A stretch of 64,000 bases of DNA from Synechococcus sp. WH 8109 (GCF_000161795.2 NZ_CP006882.1:1674001-1738000), one strand, 5' to 3'; counted from the stretch's first letter, positions 22,367-32,607 are shown. Program-made: numbers and translations. Notes: generated by a model not told the origin, from the sequence alone.

Positions 22367-24039
22367 TGCGTATCGCACTGGCGCAACTCAACCCTGTGAT
22401 CGGCGACTTCGAGGGCAACGCGAAGCGGATTCTGGAGGCCGTGCTCAGGGCAGAAGAGCAGGCTGTTGAGCTGGTGCTCACCCCTGAACTCTCCCTCTGG
22501 GGGTATCCCCCTCGGGACCAGTTGCTCGAGCCCAGCCGCCTCAAACAGCAGGACATGGTGCTGCAGTGGCTGGTGAACCAACTCAACAGCAGCGTCACCC
22601 TGTTGGTGGGAGCTGCGCTGCCCGCAACAGATGCTCGCAGTCCACGGCTGCACAATGGTGTGGTTCTGGTGAATCGTCTGGGCTGGCGTCCGATTGCCCA
22701 GAAACAGCTGCTGCCCAGTTACGACGTCTTTGATGAGCGTCGCTATTTCCGCCCCGGCGATGGGCCCTGCCTGCTCAGGCTGCCCAACGGGAAGCGAGTG
22801 GGCCTCACCATCTGCGAAGACCTCTGGGTGGATGACGGCCTGCAGCGCGAGCGCCTGGACGGACCGGATCCCATCGATCAACTGATCCCCGAACAGCCGG
22901 ATCTGGTGATCAATCTGGCGGCTTCCCCCTTCGATGCCTCCAAGCCAGCCTTGCGCCAACAGCTGGCGGCGGCGGCGGCGCAACGCCTCAATTGCCCTCT
23001 GATCTACCTCAATCAAGTGGGTGGCAACGACGAGCTGGTGTTCGACGGGGCCAGTTTTGTGATGGGAGCCGATGGCGCCATGCAGCTGGAGCTCCCCGTC
23101 TGTGAGGAGCACCTGGCGGTGTGGGACAGCGACCATCCCACCTCGATCCAGATTCAACCCATGCCCCCCCTCGAGCGACTGTTCCGCGCCCTGGTGCTTG
23201 GGGTGCGTGACTACGCCAGGAAATGCGGGTTCAACAAGGCATTGCTGGGGTTGAGCGGCGGCATCGACTCAGCGCTGGTGGCCGTGATCGCCAGCGCAGC
23301 CCTTGGGAACGAGGCGGTCTCAGCGCTGTTGATGCCCTCCCCCTGGAGCTCGGCTGGATCCATCGACGACGCCTTGGCCTTAGCCGAACGGTTGGGGCTG
23401 CAGACCAACACAGTACCGATCGCCGGCCTGATGGAGGGCTACGACCAGGCCCTGACCGCACCGCTAGGGGCAACGCCCCAGGGCGTGACGGCGGAAAATC
23501 TGCAATCACGCATTCGCGGCACCCTGCTAATGGCCGTGGCCAACCAGCAGGGCCAACTTCTGCTCACCACCGGCAACAAATCCGAGCTGGCCGTGGGGTA
23601 CTGCACCCTCTACGGCGACATGAACGGCGGGCTTGCGGTGATTGGCGATCTCTACAAAACCAGCGTGTTTGCCCTGTGCGACTGGCTCGACAGCGACGCA
23701 GCCCTGGGCTGCCGCCAGGCGCTGGGACTCCCGACCCACGGGGAGCTGGTGGGGGAGGCGATTCGACGCAAACCCCCCAGCGCCGAGCTCAGGCCCAACC
23801 AGAAAGACAGCGACTCCCTGCCCGACTACCACGCTCTGGACGCCCTGCTCAAAGCGCTGATCCAGGAGCGCCAGTCTGGACCAACCCTGGTGGAGGCCGG
23901 CCACGATCCCGCCCTTGTTCAACGGGTGGAACGGTTGCTGAAAAAGGCCGAGTTCAAGCGACGCCAGGCAGCACCGTTGCTCAAGGTGAGCCCCCAGGCC
24001 TTCGGCAGCGGCTGGCGGTTGCCCATTGCAGCGGCCTAA
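22366..24039 (+). CDS. nadE: Glutamine-dependent NAD synthetase
   Basis: NadE converts nicotinate adenine dinucleotide to NAD with ATP and glutamine. Of its 557 residues, the first 270 are a nitrilase-type glutaminase: MRIALAQLNPVIGDFEGNAK, LTPELSLWGYPPRDQLLE, VGLTICEDLWVDDGLQRE with the catalytic Cys. The rest is the synthetase, with P-loop LLGLSGGIDSALVAVIASA near residue 295 and GNKSELAVGYCTLYGDM. The ATG at 22366 overlaps the nadD stop, so consecutive pathway steps are co-translated. Confidence 0.95.
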   Translation: MRIALAQLNPVIGDFEGNAKRILEAVLRAEEQAVELVLTPELSLWGYPPRDQLLEPSRLKQQDMVLQWLVNQLNSSVTLLVGAALPATDARSPRLHNGVVLVNRLGWRPIAQKQLLPSYDVFDERRYFRPGDGPCLLRLPNGKRVGLTICEDLWVDDGLQRERLDGPDPIDQLIPEQPDLVINLAASPFDASKPALRQQLAAAAAQRLNCPLIYLNQVGGNDELVFDGASFVMGADGAMQLELPVCEEHLAVWDSDHPTSIQIQPMPPLERLFRALVLGVRDYARKCGFNKALLGLSGGIDSALVAVIASAALGNEAVSALLMPSPWSSAGSIDDALALAERLGLQTNTVPIAGLMEGYDQALTAPLGATPQGVTAENLQSRIRGTLLMAVANQQGQLLLTTGNKSELAVGYCTLYGDMNGGLAVIGDLYKTSVFALCDWLDSDAALGCRQALGLPTHGELVGEAIRRKPPSAELRPNQKDSDSLPDYHALDALLKALIQERQSGPTLVEAGHDPALVQRVERLLKKAEFKRRQAAPLLKVSPQAFGSGWRLPIAAA

Positions 24040-24112
24040 AGCAGTCCCACCCTTGAGATGTGGCGGGTTGCGCGCAGCGGAGCCAGATTGAAGGGATCCC
24101 CTTGAAGCCGCC

Positions 24113-25252
24113 ATGGCAGCCTCCGTTCTCTCGGCCCCGATGGCCAGCATCGGTGTGCCGAAGGAGATCAAGCTCGATGAGCAGCGCGTGGCGCTGACTC
24201 CCGATGCGGTGCGGGAGCTGGTCAGCCAAGGCTTGGAGGTGCGCATCGAAACCGGTGCCGGGGCTGGAGCGGGAATCGGTGACGAAGCCTTCGCCGCCGC
24301 CGGTGCCCAAATGGTGAGCCGCGACGAGGCCTGGGGCGCTCATTTGGTGGTGAAGGTGAAGGAACCGCAGGCGGAGGAATTTGCCTACCTGCGGAAGGAC
24401 ATGGTGCTGTTCACCTACCTGCACCTGGCCGCCTATCCCAGCGTTGGCGAGGCCCTGCTGGAGGCAGGCACCGCCGCCATCGCCTACGAAACCGTGCAGC
24501 TGGAGAACGGCAGCCTGCCGCTGCTGGCGCCTATGAGCGAAATCGCGGGACGCTTGGCGGCCCAGGTTGGAGCTCACCTGCTGGAGAAACCCCACGGCGG
24601 CCGCGGCGTGCTGATGGGGGGCTGCACCGGCGTGCAGCCGGCCCGGGTGGTGGTGCTTGGCGCCGGCACCGTGGGATGGAATGCCGCACGAACGGCCGCC
24701 GCCATGGATGCCGAGGTATTGCTGCTCGACCGCTCACCCCAGCGGTTGCGCAGCCTGGAGGCCGACCGGCGCGGTCGCTTGATGAGTGTGGTGAGCAGCC
24801 GCGGGCTTCTGGAACGGTTGGTGCCAACGGCGGATCTGGTGATCGGAGCCGTGCTCACTCCCGGCGGGCGCGCCCCCACCCTGGTGGACGAGGAGATGGT
24901 GAAGCAGATGCGGCCCGGTTCGGTGATCGTGGATGTGGCCATCGACCAAGGCGGCTGCATCGCCACAAGCCAGGAGACGACCCACCGCGATCCCACCGTG
25001 ACCATCCACGGCGTGCAGCACTACGCCGTGGGCAACATGCCTGGTGCGGTTCCGTTCACCTCCACCGAAGCCCTGGTGAGCGTGACACTCCCGTACATCC
25101 TGGGCATCGCCGGACGAGGTCTTGAGGAAGCGGTGACGGAACGACCGGAACTCATCTCCGGCCTAAACACGGTGCAGGGATCGGTCTGCCACCCCGGCGT
25201 GGCCAAAGCACTGGGGGTACCGCCGCGGCATCCGATGGCCTGCCTGCGTTAG
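24113..25252 (+). CDS. ald: Alanine dehydrogenase
   Basis: The enzyme deaminates L-alanine to pyruvate with NAD, reversibly. Features are the N-terminal SIGVPKEIKLDEQRVALTPD, the substrate region HLVVKVKEPQAEEFAYLRKD, the NAD-binding fold RVVVLGAGTVGWNAARTAAA, and VDVAIDQGGCIATSQETTHR. Length is 379 residues from the ATG at 24113; a second ATG at 24140 gives 370, closer to the family average. The last bases overlap the convergent YchJ-like gene by four. Confidence 0.94.
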   Translation: MAASVLSAPMASIGVPKEIKLDEQRVALTPDAVRELVSQGLEVRIETGAGAGAGIGDEAFAAAGAQMVSRDEAWGAHLVVKVKEPQAEEFAYLRKDMVLFTYLHLAAYPSVGEALLEAGTAAIAYETVQLENGSLPLLAPMSEIAGRLAAQVGAHLLEKPHGGRGVLMGGCTGVQPARVVVLGAGTVGWNAARTAAAMDAEVLLLDRSPQRLRSLEADRRGRLMSVVSSRGLLERLVPTADLVIGAVLTPGGRAPTLVDEEMVKQMRPGSVIVDVAIDQGGCIATSQETTHRDPTVTIHGVQHYAVGNMPGAVPFTSTEALVSVTLPYILGIAGRGLEEAVTERPELISGLNTVQGSVCHPGVAKALGVPPRHPMACLR

Positions 25253-25677
25253 CCCTCCAAGTGGAGTGCACCCACATAGAGCCAAGGGCCATCCTCCGCG
25301 CCATCGCGACGCTGAAACAGGGAGGTTTCCTTCAGCACCCCACCGCGATAACGGGCTTCAAACTGCACCGTTCCATCTAGATCACGCGGGCCGCCGGCGC
25401 TGACACCCAGCACAGTCAAGCCGAACCAACGGGTCTGCCGGCAACTCCGCTCCAGGGAACGACGCCGCTGCTGTGCTGGAACATCCGGCTCGGGATGGGT
25501 GGCCAGCAGATAGTCGATCTCGCCGCGCGCAAAAGCTGAATATCTGGAGCGCATCAACTGTTCAGCCGTTTCGGCACGCTGATCGCCGCGATGCAAGGGC
25601 CCGCAGCAGTTGCGATAAACACCACCCCCACAGGGGCAAGAGCTCTGATCGGAGGCTGCACCGAAACCGCCAGGCAT
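25249..25677 (-). CDS. YchJ-family protein with SEC-C zinc motif
   Basis: The 142-residue protein opens with a SEC-C-type zinc site (SCPCGGGVYRNCCGPLHRG) and continues with the YchJ core (AEQLMRSRYSAFARGEIDYL, FEARYRGGVLKETSLFQR). The family has a cystatin-like/NTF2-like fold and unknown function. The ATG at 25677 overlaps the stop of the upstream DUF3326 gene (ATGA), so the two are translationally coupled. Confidence 0.88.
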   Translation of the reverse strand: MPGGFGAASDQSSCPCGGGVYRNCCGPLHRGDQRAETAEQLMRSRYSAFARGEIDYLLATHPEPDVPAQQRRRSLERSCRQTRWFGLTVLGVSAGGPRDLDGTVQFEARYRGGVLKETSLFQRRDGAEDGPWLYVGALHLEG

Positions 25678-26714
25678 CAATCCAACCGTTGCAGCGCTGG
25701 TAGTGGCCGGCCCAGGGACGCCGGACTCAATCCCTCCCGCAGCGCCAGCACCAACCCTGCTGCCTCGCTGTAACTGCTGGCATGAAGAACGCCTTGGCTC
25801 AAACCAATGGCGTCGGCCGTAACCGACAGCACCGATGGATTGGCCACGCAGACCACGGGCAAATTGCGCTCCACACAGGCCAACACCGCCTCCCCCCCCA
25901 GGGCACCTTCGGGCACCACAACTGCCCCCAATTGCGCCGCATCAAGATCGCCAGGCTGTCGGGGGGCGCTCACCAGATCCGGTGCTCGGCTCAGCCCCAC
26001 CAACACGCAGGCCAGGAAGGTGTAGCCGAGCTCCTCACCCGCCGCCCTTGGATCCAGCTGCGGATCCAGGGGCAAAGGGTCCAAAGCGGGCGCATGGGCA
26101 CAGGGAATCTGCAGGTGCTGCACCAGCAGGTGGCTGATCACCGCTTCAGCACCGGCCAGAGCATCCACGCCACTGCCCTGGCGATAAGCCGCCAACTCCT
26201 CACTCTTCGAATCCTCCGGAAAGCGGGCCACCACCGAAATCGCCGTCGCCCCGGCTTGCTTCAAGCGTTCACCAGCCCGCAACAAGGCATCAGGACACCC
26301 CAATCGCCCCCAGCTGGCGCCACTGGCACCGCACTCAAGCGTCACCTCAAGGGGCGCATCCGTTGTAATGACCGGGCCGATCTCTAAACCCAGGCTGGCG
26401 CGACAGCCCTCAGCCACCTGAATCTGGCGCTGGGCCAGCTCGGGCTCGATGCCGGCATCCAGCAGCAAGCCGATCCGTTGCCTTCGCACCGGCCGCAGGG
26501 CCCAATCACCCACGGCAAACCGATCGAGGCCATAGCCCTCCACATAGAGCACGCGGGAATCGCTCCAATACAGCGAAGCCCCGTTCATCACATTGGGATG
26601 GGTGATCAGGCAGCCGCTCGCTGCAGCCAGCAACCGTGCAGACGGCAGGGCGTCACCGGCGTAGCCACCGATGTCACAACCGATGCCTGTCGGCACCAGC
26701 ATCAGCGTTGGCAT
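25677..26714 (-). CDS. DUF3326 family protein
   Basis: From the ATG at 26714 this is a 345-residue soluble protein with the distinctive start MLVPTGIGCDIGGYAGDALP, then LITHPNVMNGASLYWSDSRV and YVEGYGLDRFAVGDWALRP. Near the end is VVCVANPSVLSVTADAIGL. It matches the cyanobacterial DUF3326 family as I remember it. Function is unknown, but the fold looks like a Rossmann-type enzyme. It is the middle gene of a four-gene minus-strand run from ferredoxin to the YchJ-like gene. Confidence 0.8.
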   Translation of the reverse strand: MPTLMLVPTGIGCDIGGYAGDALPSARLLAAASGCLITHPNVMNGASLYWSDSRVLYVEGYGLDRFAVGDWALRPVRRQRIGLLLDAGIEPELAQRQIQVAEGCRASLGLEIGPVITTDAPLEVTLECGASGASWGRLGCPDALLRAGERLKQAGATAISVVARFPEDSKSEELAAYRQGSGVDALAGAEAVISHLLVQHLQIPCAHAPALDPLPLDPQLDPRAAGEELGYTFLACVLVGLSRAPDLVSAPRQPGDLDAAQLGAVVVPEGALGGEAVLACVERNLPVVCVANPSVLSVTADAIGLSQGVLHASSYSEAAGLVLALREGLSPASLGRPLPALQRLD

Positions 26715-26725
26715 CGGTGCCGAGC

Positions 26726-26911
26726 TCACGCGCTGATCACTGCCTCCAATTGAAGGGTTCGAGCACCATCGGCGCTGGAGTGGACTGCGGTAAGAGCCCA
26801 ACGCAGCACATGACCCTCCTGAGCCAACTGCTGACGGATCCAGCTGCGCAGCTCAACCAATGGCACATCAGCGGGCCAAGGAAACTGGCGTTGCAGGCTA
26901 GTGAGCCTCAC
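26726..26911 (-). CDS. Small conserved protein next to ferredoxin
   Basis: A GTG at 26911 gives 61 residues: RLTSLQRQFPWPADVPLVEL, then RSWIRQQLAQEGHVLRWALT, then a strand-like end (GARTLQLEAVISA). The start overlaps the ferredoxin stop by four bases (GTGA), the main reason for choosing it over the longer frame. I believe it recurs in picocyanobacteria in the same place but cannot verify this. Function unknown. Confidence 0.65.
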   Translation of the reverse strand: MRLTSLQRQFPWPADVPLVELRSWIRQQLAQEGHVLRWALTAVHSSADGARTLQLEAVISA

Positions 26912-27237
26912 TTCTGGTATTGACCGAACTGGGCTTCGTAGAGCGCATCCTCTTGCGCCGCCTTGAGGGTGAGATCGGCCCGCGGGAAAGCCACACACAG
27001 CAGGCTGTAGCCCTGCTGCTGAAGCTCACCCTTCACGCCCATTGCATCGGGCTGTTCAACACTGCCCTCGCTGATCACCGCAGCACAAGTGGTGCATACC
27101 CCGGAGCAGCAGGAGCTGGGAAGGGTAATGCCAGCGGCCTCAGCAGCATTCAGCACCGTCTGGTCAGCGCGGCAGGGAAAGCTGTGGGTTTCGCCTTCGA
27201 ACTCGGCACGGACGGTGTAGGTGGCCACGTCGGACAT
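26908..27237 (-). CDS. [2Fe-2S] plant-type ferredoxin
   Basis: The 109-residue protein starts MSDVATYTVRAEFEGETHSF and carries the ligand loop SSCCSGVCTTCAAV (Cys-x4-Cys-x2-Cys) near residue 42-50, with the fourth ligand in GYSLLCVAFPRADL. Compared with photosynthetic PetF it has an extra N-terminal stretch and a C-terminal tail (AAQEDALYEAQFGQYQK). It may therefore be a specialised ferredoxin rather than the main photosynthetic one. ATG at 27237. Confidence 0.88.
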   Translation of the reverse strand: MSDVATYTVRAEFEGETHSFPCRADQTVLNAAEAAGITLPSSCCSGVCTTCAAVISEGSVEQPDAMGVKGELQQQGYSLLCVAFPRADLTLKAAQEDALYEAQFGQYQK

Positions 27238-27269
27238 GCCGGGCTCAACAAGGAAGATGCCGCATTCTC

Positions 27270-27980
27270 TCAGGCAATGGGCTCCTCCAGCGAGTCCCAA
27301 TGGCGGGGGTGGGGCGCCAGAAATTCCGGCGAACCACCCTGCATTGGTGCTGTCAGCACGAAATCAAAACTGATGGAACAGCGCAGCTCGTCTGGGGCGT
27401 CATTGGGCAGAACGCTGTGGTGCAGGCTCGACGGAAACAGCAGCAGCAAACCCTGGCGTGGGGCCAGATCCCAGTGGGACTGATTGAACGGGTGGCCTTC
27501 AGCAATTGGGCCGCCATAACCAACGGCCAAACCCGCCACCAACTCATTGGGTTGATGGGAGGTATGCAGCCGCAACACGCCTTCTTCTCCCGAGCCGTTA
27601 CCGGTGAGGTAGAGAACAGCGCTGAGATGGGCATTGGGGTGATGGTGGCGGCCAACCGCTTGATCCCAATCACTGATCACCGGCCAGCAACGCTGCAGAT
27701 GCAGGGCCACTTGGCTTCGCTCAAACCCAAGCGAATCGAGATAATTCCAGGCCTGCTCAACCACCAGCTGAGCCAAGGCCTGAAAGGGCTGCTGTTGATG
27801 CAGCTGCCACACCTCATGCAGGTCGCCCGTCCAGGCGCAGCCTTCACTGGGGTTGCCATCGGCCTCGCCGCGAAGCTCCAGCAGAGCCTGAATGCAGGTC
27901 GCCTGCTGCAGAGGGTCGAGAGGAAGTTGCGTTGTTGCCACGACGGTGGGGAAGAGCTGATGAAGCTGAAGCACGCCCAC
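27270..27980 (-). CDS. Putative 2OG-Fe(II) oxygenase (TIGR02466-like)
   Basis: The 236-residue protein resembles the TIGR02466 family of 2-oxoglutarate-Fe(II) dioxygenase-like proteins. It begins LQLHQLFPTVVATTQLPLDP, with the iron region RHHHPNAHLSAVLYLTGNG in the middle and LLLFPSSLHHSVLPNDAPD before the C-terminus. These positions fit an HxD...H facial triad only loosely: the aspartate is replaced by Asn in HPNAH, so activity is not certain. It lies just upstream of ferredoxin on the same strand. Confidence 0.72.
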   Translation of the reverse strand: MGVLQLHQLFPTVVATTQLPLDPLQQATCIQALLELRGEADGNPSEGCAWTGDLHEVWQLHQQQPFQALAQLVVEQAWNYLDSLGFERSQVALHLQRCWPVISDWDQAVGRHHHPNAHLSAVLYLTGNGSGEEGVLRLHTSHQPNELVAGLAVGYGGPIAEGHPFNQSHWDLAPRQGLLLLFPSSLHHSVLPNDAPDELRCSISFDFVLTAPMQGGSPEFLAPHPRHWDSLEEPIA

Positions 27981-28016
27981 TTCTCAAACCGCTCAGCTTC
28001 ATCGTTAACACGGCAC

Positions 28017-28041
28017 AAAAAAACCGGCCCCGAAGGACCGG
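28017..28041 (-). terminator. Terminator of the main atp operon
   Basis: On the minus strand CCGGTCC-TTCG-GGGCCGG forms a stem with a UUCG tetraloop followed by seven T. It lies about 40 bases past the atpG stop. Confidence 0.92.
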
Positions 28042-28082
28042 CGTTGGCTGAATCAATCGAGCGAAAAGATCAGCCGAAATGG

Positions 28083-29033
28083 TTAGCCAACAGCGGCAGC
28101 ACCACCTGCAACTTCCAGGATCTCCTGAGTAATCGCAGCCTGACGGGCCTTGTTGTAGTCAAGGGTGAGGGTCTTGGCCAACTCCTTGGCGTTATCGCTG
28201 GCGTTGTTCATGGCCGTCATCCGGCTGGCCAGCTCGGAGGCTGCCGATTCCTGAAGGGAACGCAGCATCTGGTTCTGCAGATACAGCGGAAGCAGTGCAT
28301 TCAGCAACTGTTCAGGGGTCTGCTCAAACACGATGTCCGAAGGAATCTTCGGCTCAGTGTTGGCAGGGCCTGCACCAGGCTCCACCGTCAGAAGGCCATC
28401 TTTGGTGGTGAGACGGAAGATCTCATCATCAGGATCAGCGATGTCCTGAGGATCCAAGGGCAGCAGGGTCTGAACCACGGGCTTGCAGCTCACCAGATTG
28501 ATGAACTTGGTGAAGATCAGCTCAACGCGGTCAGTGCTTTCGGCCAGGAATTCAGCCAGCAGATCTGTGGAGATCGTATTGGCCTCATCGGCGGTGGGCA
28601 CCTGTTCGAGACCGGAGAAGGTGGCCTGGATTGGGTAGTCGCGACGGGTGAAGTAGCCGATGGCTTTGGTACCGATCAGCAGCAGCTTCACATCGAAGCC
28701 CTTGCCCTTCAGCTCAGCAAAACGCTGTTCAGTGCGCTTGATGATGTTGGCGTTGTAGCCACCACACAGGCCTCGATCACCGGTAACCGCTACCAGGGTG
28801 ATGGTCTCCACATTGCGCTGCTGCATCAGGGGAGAAGCAGCATCTTCGAAGCCCATGCGGGACTGGAGGTTTTCCAGAATCCGGGCCAGCCGATCCGCGA
28901 AGGGACGACTGCGGAGCACTTGCTCCTGGGCGCGGCGCACCTTGGCCGCAGCCACGAGGCGCATGGCCTCGGTGATCTTGCGGGTGTTTTTGACCGACTT
29001 AATTCGGTCTCGGATTTCCTTGAGATTCGCCAT
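28083..29033 (-). CDS. atpG: ATP synthase F1 gamma subunit
   Basis: Gamma is the central rotor shaft. The 316-residue protein begins [20 protein letters not shown] and has [20 protein letters not shown]. The cyanobacterial/plastid insert lies near residues 195-235 ([20 protein letters not shown]). The C-terminal helix is [19 protein letters not shown]. The insert lacks the paired regulatory cysteines of green plant chloroplasts, as usual in cyanobacteria. It is the last gene of the operon. Confidence 0.96.
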   Translation of the reverse strand: MANLKEIRDRIKSVKNTRKITEAMRLVAAAKVRRAQEQVLRSRPFADRLARILENLQSRMGFEDAASPLMQQRNVETITLVAVTGDRGLCGGYNANIIKRTEQRFAELKGKGFDVKLLLIGTKAIGYFTRRDYPIQATFSGLEQVPTADEANTISTDLLAEFLAESTDRVELIFTKFINLVSCKPVVQTLLPLDPQDIADPDDEIFRLTTKDGLLTVEPGAGPANTEPKIPSDIVFEQTPEQLLNALLPLYLQNQMLRSLQESAASELASRMTAMNNASDNAKELAKTLTLDYNKARQAAITQEILEVAGGAAAVG

Positions 29034-29046
29034 TTCGGCAGCTCCT

Positions 29047-30567
29047 TCAGGCCGCGGAAGCGACCATGGTGGACACGACTTCGGTGATGGCGTCCTTGAG
29101 GATCGCCTCAGCCTCAGGACTCATCACTTTCTTTTCCTGAATTTCGGTGATGAACTCCGCCTTATTGGACTTGAGGTACTCACGCAATTCACGGGAGAAG
29201 TCGACAACCTTTTCGACGGGGACGTCGTCGATAAGGCCCTTCACACCTGCGTAAACAATGGCGACCTGTTCAGCAAGGATCAGGGGGCTGAACTGAGGCT
29301 GCTTGAGCAGCTCACGCAGGCGCTTGCCGCGCTCCAGCTGCTGCTGGGTGGAAGCATCCAGGTCAGAAGCGAACTGGGAGAAGGCGGCCAGTTCGTCAAA
29401 CTGGGCCAGCTCCAGTTTCAAGGTACCGGCAATCTTCTTGATGGCCTTGGTCTGGGCAGCACCACCCACCCGGCTCACAGAGATGCCCACGTTGATCGCA
29501 GGACGCAGACCTGAGTTGAACAGGTCGGAGCTGAGGAAGATCTGACCATCCGTGATCGAAATCACGTTGGTGGGGATGTAAGCCGAAACGTCTCCGGCCT
29601 GAGTCTCGATGATCGGCAGGGCGGTCATGGAACCCTTACCCATGGCGTCAGACAACTTGGCTGCACGCTCAAGCAGACGGCTGTGGCAATAGAAGACGTC
29701 TCCGGGATAGGCCTCACGACCGGGCGGACGACGCAGCAGAAGCGACATCTGGCGGTAAGCAGCAGCCTGCTTGGAAAGATCGTCGTAGATCACCAGGGTG
29801 GCTTTGCCCTTGTACATGAAGTACTCGGCGATAGTGGCGCCGGTGTAGGGAGCCAGGTACTGCAGCGCAGCGGGCTCGGAGGCGTTGGCCGCCACGATCA
29901 CGGTGTAATCGAGGGCACCGCGCTCACGCAGCACTTCAACGACGTTGGCCACGGAAGCAGCCTTCTGACCAACAGCGACGTAGACGCAAATCATGTCCTG
30001 ATCCGCCTGGTTCAGGATCGTGTCGATCGCGATGGCGGTCTTGCCGGTCTGGCGGTCACCAATGATCAGTTCGCGCTGGCCACGGCCAACGGGGATCATC
30101 GCGTCGATGGCGGTGATGCCGGTCTGCATCGGCTCGTGCACCGACTTGCGCTGAATGATGCCGGGCGCCATGGATTCGATGAGGCGCGTCTCGCTGGTGG
30201 CGATTTCGCCCTTGCCATCGATGGCGCGGCCCAGGGAGTTCACCACGCGGCCCAGCATGGCTTCACCCACGGGCACAGCGGCGATCTTGCCGGTGGCCTT
30301 CACCGTGCTGCCTTCCTGAATGCCGTAACCCTCACCCATCAGCACTGCGCCGACGTTGTCGTCTTCGAGGTTCAGGGCGATGCCTTCAGTGCCGTCCTCA
30401 AATTCAATAAGTTCGCCGGCCATGGCTTGCTGCAGGCCGTAAACACGGGCGATGCCATCGCCCACGGTCAGAACGGTGCCGACATTGCTGACGGAAACCG
30501 ACTTGTCGTAGTCCTCAATCTGCTTTTTGAGGATGGCGCTGATCTCGTCGGGACGGATGGAAACCAT
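29047..30567 (-). CDS. atpA: ATP synthase F1 alpha subunit
   Basis: Alpha carries the non-catalytic nucleotide sites. The 506-residue protein has [20 protein letters not shown] at the start, the P-loop [16 protein letters not shown] near residue 170, and [20 protein letters not shown]. The gap to atpG is only 13 bases. No anomaly is seen. Confidence 0.97.
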   Translation of the reverse strand: MVSIRPDEISAILKKQIEDYDKSVSVSNVGTVLTVGDGIARVYGLQQAMAGELIEFEDGTEGIALNLEDDNVGAVLMGEGYGIQEGSTVKATGKIAAVPVGEAMLGRVVNSLGRAIDGKGEIATSETRLIESMAPGIIQRKSVHEPMQTGITAIDAMIPVGRGQRELIIGDRQTGKTAIAIDTILNQADQDMICVYVAVGQKAASVANVVEVLRERGALDYTVIVAANASEPAALQYLAPYTGATIAEYFMYKGKATLVIYDDLSKQAAAYRQMSLLLRRPPGREAYPGDVFYCHSRLLERAAKLSDAMGKGSMTALPIIETQAGDVSAYIPTNVISITDGQIFLSSDLFNSGLRPAINVGISVSRVGGAAQTKAIKKIAGTLKLELAQFDELAAFSQFASDLDASTQQQLERGKRLRELLKQPQFSPLILAEQVAIVYAGVKGLIDDVPVEKVVDFSRELREYLKSNKAEFITEIQEKKVMSPEAEAILKDAITEVVSTMVASAA

Positions 30568-30624
30568 GGCGTGTGATCCCTGCTGGGAGTTGGGGAGGAA
30601 GGAGCGGTGGAGGAAAGAGTGAGG

Positions 30625-31173
30625 TCAGCTCGCCTTGGCGAGTGCCAGACCGAGGCGACGAACCTGGCCAGACAGGCTGGCGTCGATCACCTGAGATCCG
30701 AGACTCACGACGAAACCGCCGATTAGGGACGGATCCACACTGAGGTCGATGTCGACCTTGTTGGTGCCGGCCATGGCCTGCACCTTTTTGGACAGTGCCG
30801 CCTGTTGATCCTCATTGAGGCTTTGAGCAGAACGGACCTGGGCCAGCGTGATGCCCTGCTGTTCCCGATAAAGCTCGAGATAGCGAAGCATCACCGCATC
30901 AAAAGCGATGAGTCGTTGACGGTCAGCCAACACCTTCAGCAAATTGAAAACTGAAGGAGTGACATCCTCACCAACCAACGCCTTGAGGGCTTTCTTCTTG
31001 GCATCCGGCTCAAGAACCGGGGACACCATGGCGTCGCGGAAATCTTCCGAGTCGTTCCAGATCGCAAGCAATTGCTTGCATTGATCGGCAACGGTTTCAG
31101 ACTCGCCGCGGGCTTCGGTGACCTGAAGCAACGCTTCGGCGTAGGGGGTAGCCAGAGAATTGAGGAGAGGCAT
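30625..31173 (-). CDS. atpH: ATP synthase F1 delta subunit
   Basis: Delta joins the peripheral stalk to the top of F1. The 182-residue protein opens LLNSLATPYAEALLQVTEAR. It has the C-terminal signature DPSLIGGFVVSLGSQVIDAS and LSGQVRRLGLALAKAS. Its start shares one base with the end of atpF, indicating coupled translation. Confidence 0.95.
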   Translation of the reverse strand: MPLLNSLATPYAEALLQVTEARGESETVADQCKQLLAIWNDSEDFRDAMVSPVLEPDAKKKALKALVGEDVTPSVFNLLKVLADRQRLIAFDAVMLRYLELYREQQGITLAQVRSAQSLNEDQQAALSKKVQAMAGTNKVDIDLSVDPSLIGGFVVSLGSQVIDASLSGQVRRLGLALAKAS

Positions 31174-31655
31174 CAGGCGTTCTCCAGATTTTTGATGGTG
31201 GAATCGATCAACTTGGCCTGAGCACTAGCGTCGAGACGAGACGGAAGTTCGGCAAGAACATTGTCGATTGCCGCCAGGGCGGCCTCACGTCGCAGGCTGT
31301 CCTTGATCCGAGCAGCATCGGCTTCGGCATCGGCATCGGCACCGGCCTTGATCGCAGCCATCACGGAGATGGTGCGCTTTTCGCCTTCAGCCCGGATGCC
31401 TGCGGCACGGGCCTGGCCATCAGCACGAATCTTCTCGGCTTTCTGCTGGGCAGCAGCCAACTCGGACTGGGCCTGGCTCAGATTTTCGGTGGCGGTCTTC
31501 AAGCGGGAGTCTGCGTCCTGTAATTCCTGAAGGATGGCGGCGCGGCGGCGTTCCAGGATTCCTCCAAGGAAACCGCGCAGGAACCAAAACAGGAGCCCGA
31601 TAACGATGACCAGGTTGACCAGATTGGTCTCGAGCGGATTGAGATTAAGGGTCAT
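31173..31655 (-). CDS. atpF: ATP synthase F0 subunit b
   Basis: Subunit b is one of two non-identical peripheral stalk helices. The 160-residue protein has one N-terminal membrane helix (TNLVNLVIVIGLLFWFLRGF) and a long charged helix (RRAAILQELQDADSRLKTAT). The ATG at 31655 overlaps the b' stop (TGA/ATG), so the two partners are translated together. A GTG three bases upstream is a less likely start. Confidence 0.94.
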   Translation of the reverse strand: MTLNLNPLETNLVNLVIVIGLLFWFLRGFLGGILERRRAAILQELQDADSRLKTATENLSQAQSELAAAQQKAEKIRADGQARAAGIRAEGEKRTISVMAAIKAGADADAEADAARIKDSLRREAALAAIDNVLAELPSRLDASAQAKLIDSTIKNLENA

Positions 31656-32119
31656 CACGCTGCCAGCAAACGGTTGATGATCGTGGTGCTCAGCTGATCC
31701 ACCTGACCCTTGAGCTGGGTGCGGGCGGACTCACGCTCGGCCTCGATGGCACGACGGCTTTCCTCTTTGGTGCGGTTGGCTTCAGCTTCCGCCTGGGCCA
31801 GCGCTTCGCGGTAAAGCCGATCAACTTCTTGTTCCGCCTCAACGATTACTGCCTGAGCGGCCTGGCGGGCACCTTTCAGCTGTTCAGCCAGATCAGCTTC
31901 CAGGCGTTCAACCTGGGCAAGCTTCTGCTTGGCATCAGCACGACTGGTGGAGATATAGCCCTCACGATCTTCCACGACCTTGCCGACCGGACGGAAGAAG
32001 AGGACATTGAGCAGGAAGGTGAGGAGAACCACCTGAACCGCCATCAGCGGAAGGGTGGCATCGAGGTCAAAAAGACCTCCCTCCGGAACACCTGCTTCAG
32101 CGAGCAGAAGCCAGGTCAT
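31655..32119 (-). CDS. atpG2: ATP synthase F0 subunit b'
   Basis: b' is the second stalk subunit, specific to photosynthetic F-type synthases. The 154-residue protein has a membrane helix ([20 protein letters not shown]) and then the stalk helix ([20 protein letters not shown]). It lies between atpE and atpF. The name varies between authors (atpG', atpX, atpF2). Confidence 0.93.
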   Translation of the reverse strand: MTWLLLAEAGVPEGGLFDLDATLPLMAVQVVLLTFLLNVLFFRPVGKVVEDREGYISTSRADAKQKLAQVERLEADLAEQLKGARQAAQAVIVEAEQEVDRLYREALAQAEAEANRTKEESRRAIEAERESARTQLKGQVDQLSTTIINRLLAA

Positions 32120-32161
32120 GGAAAGGTGCGCTGGGAAGGAATCGAAACAAGAAGTTCAGAA

Positions 32162-32180
32162 GGGGGATCAACGACCCCCC
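32162..32180 (-). other. Hairpin between atpE and the b' gene
   Basis: GGGGG and CCCCC flank an eight-base loop in the 69-base gap after atpE. There is no T-run. It could stabilise the atpE 3' end or partly stop transcription; both would favour the many-copy c subunit. Confidence 0.45.
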
Positions 32181-32188
32181 TGGACTGA

Positions 32189-32566
<378 letters not shown>

Positions 32567-32607
32567 TTAGCAGATCGCCGTTCTCAGGCGATAGAGGGGA
32601 TCGGGTT

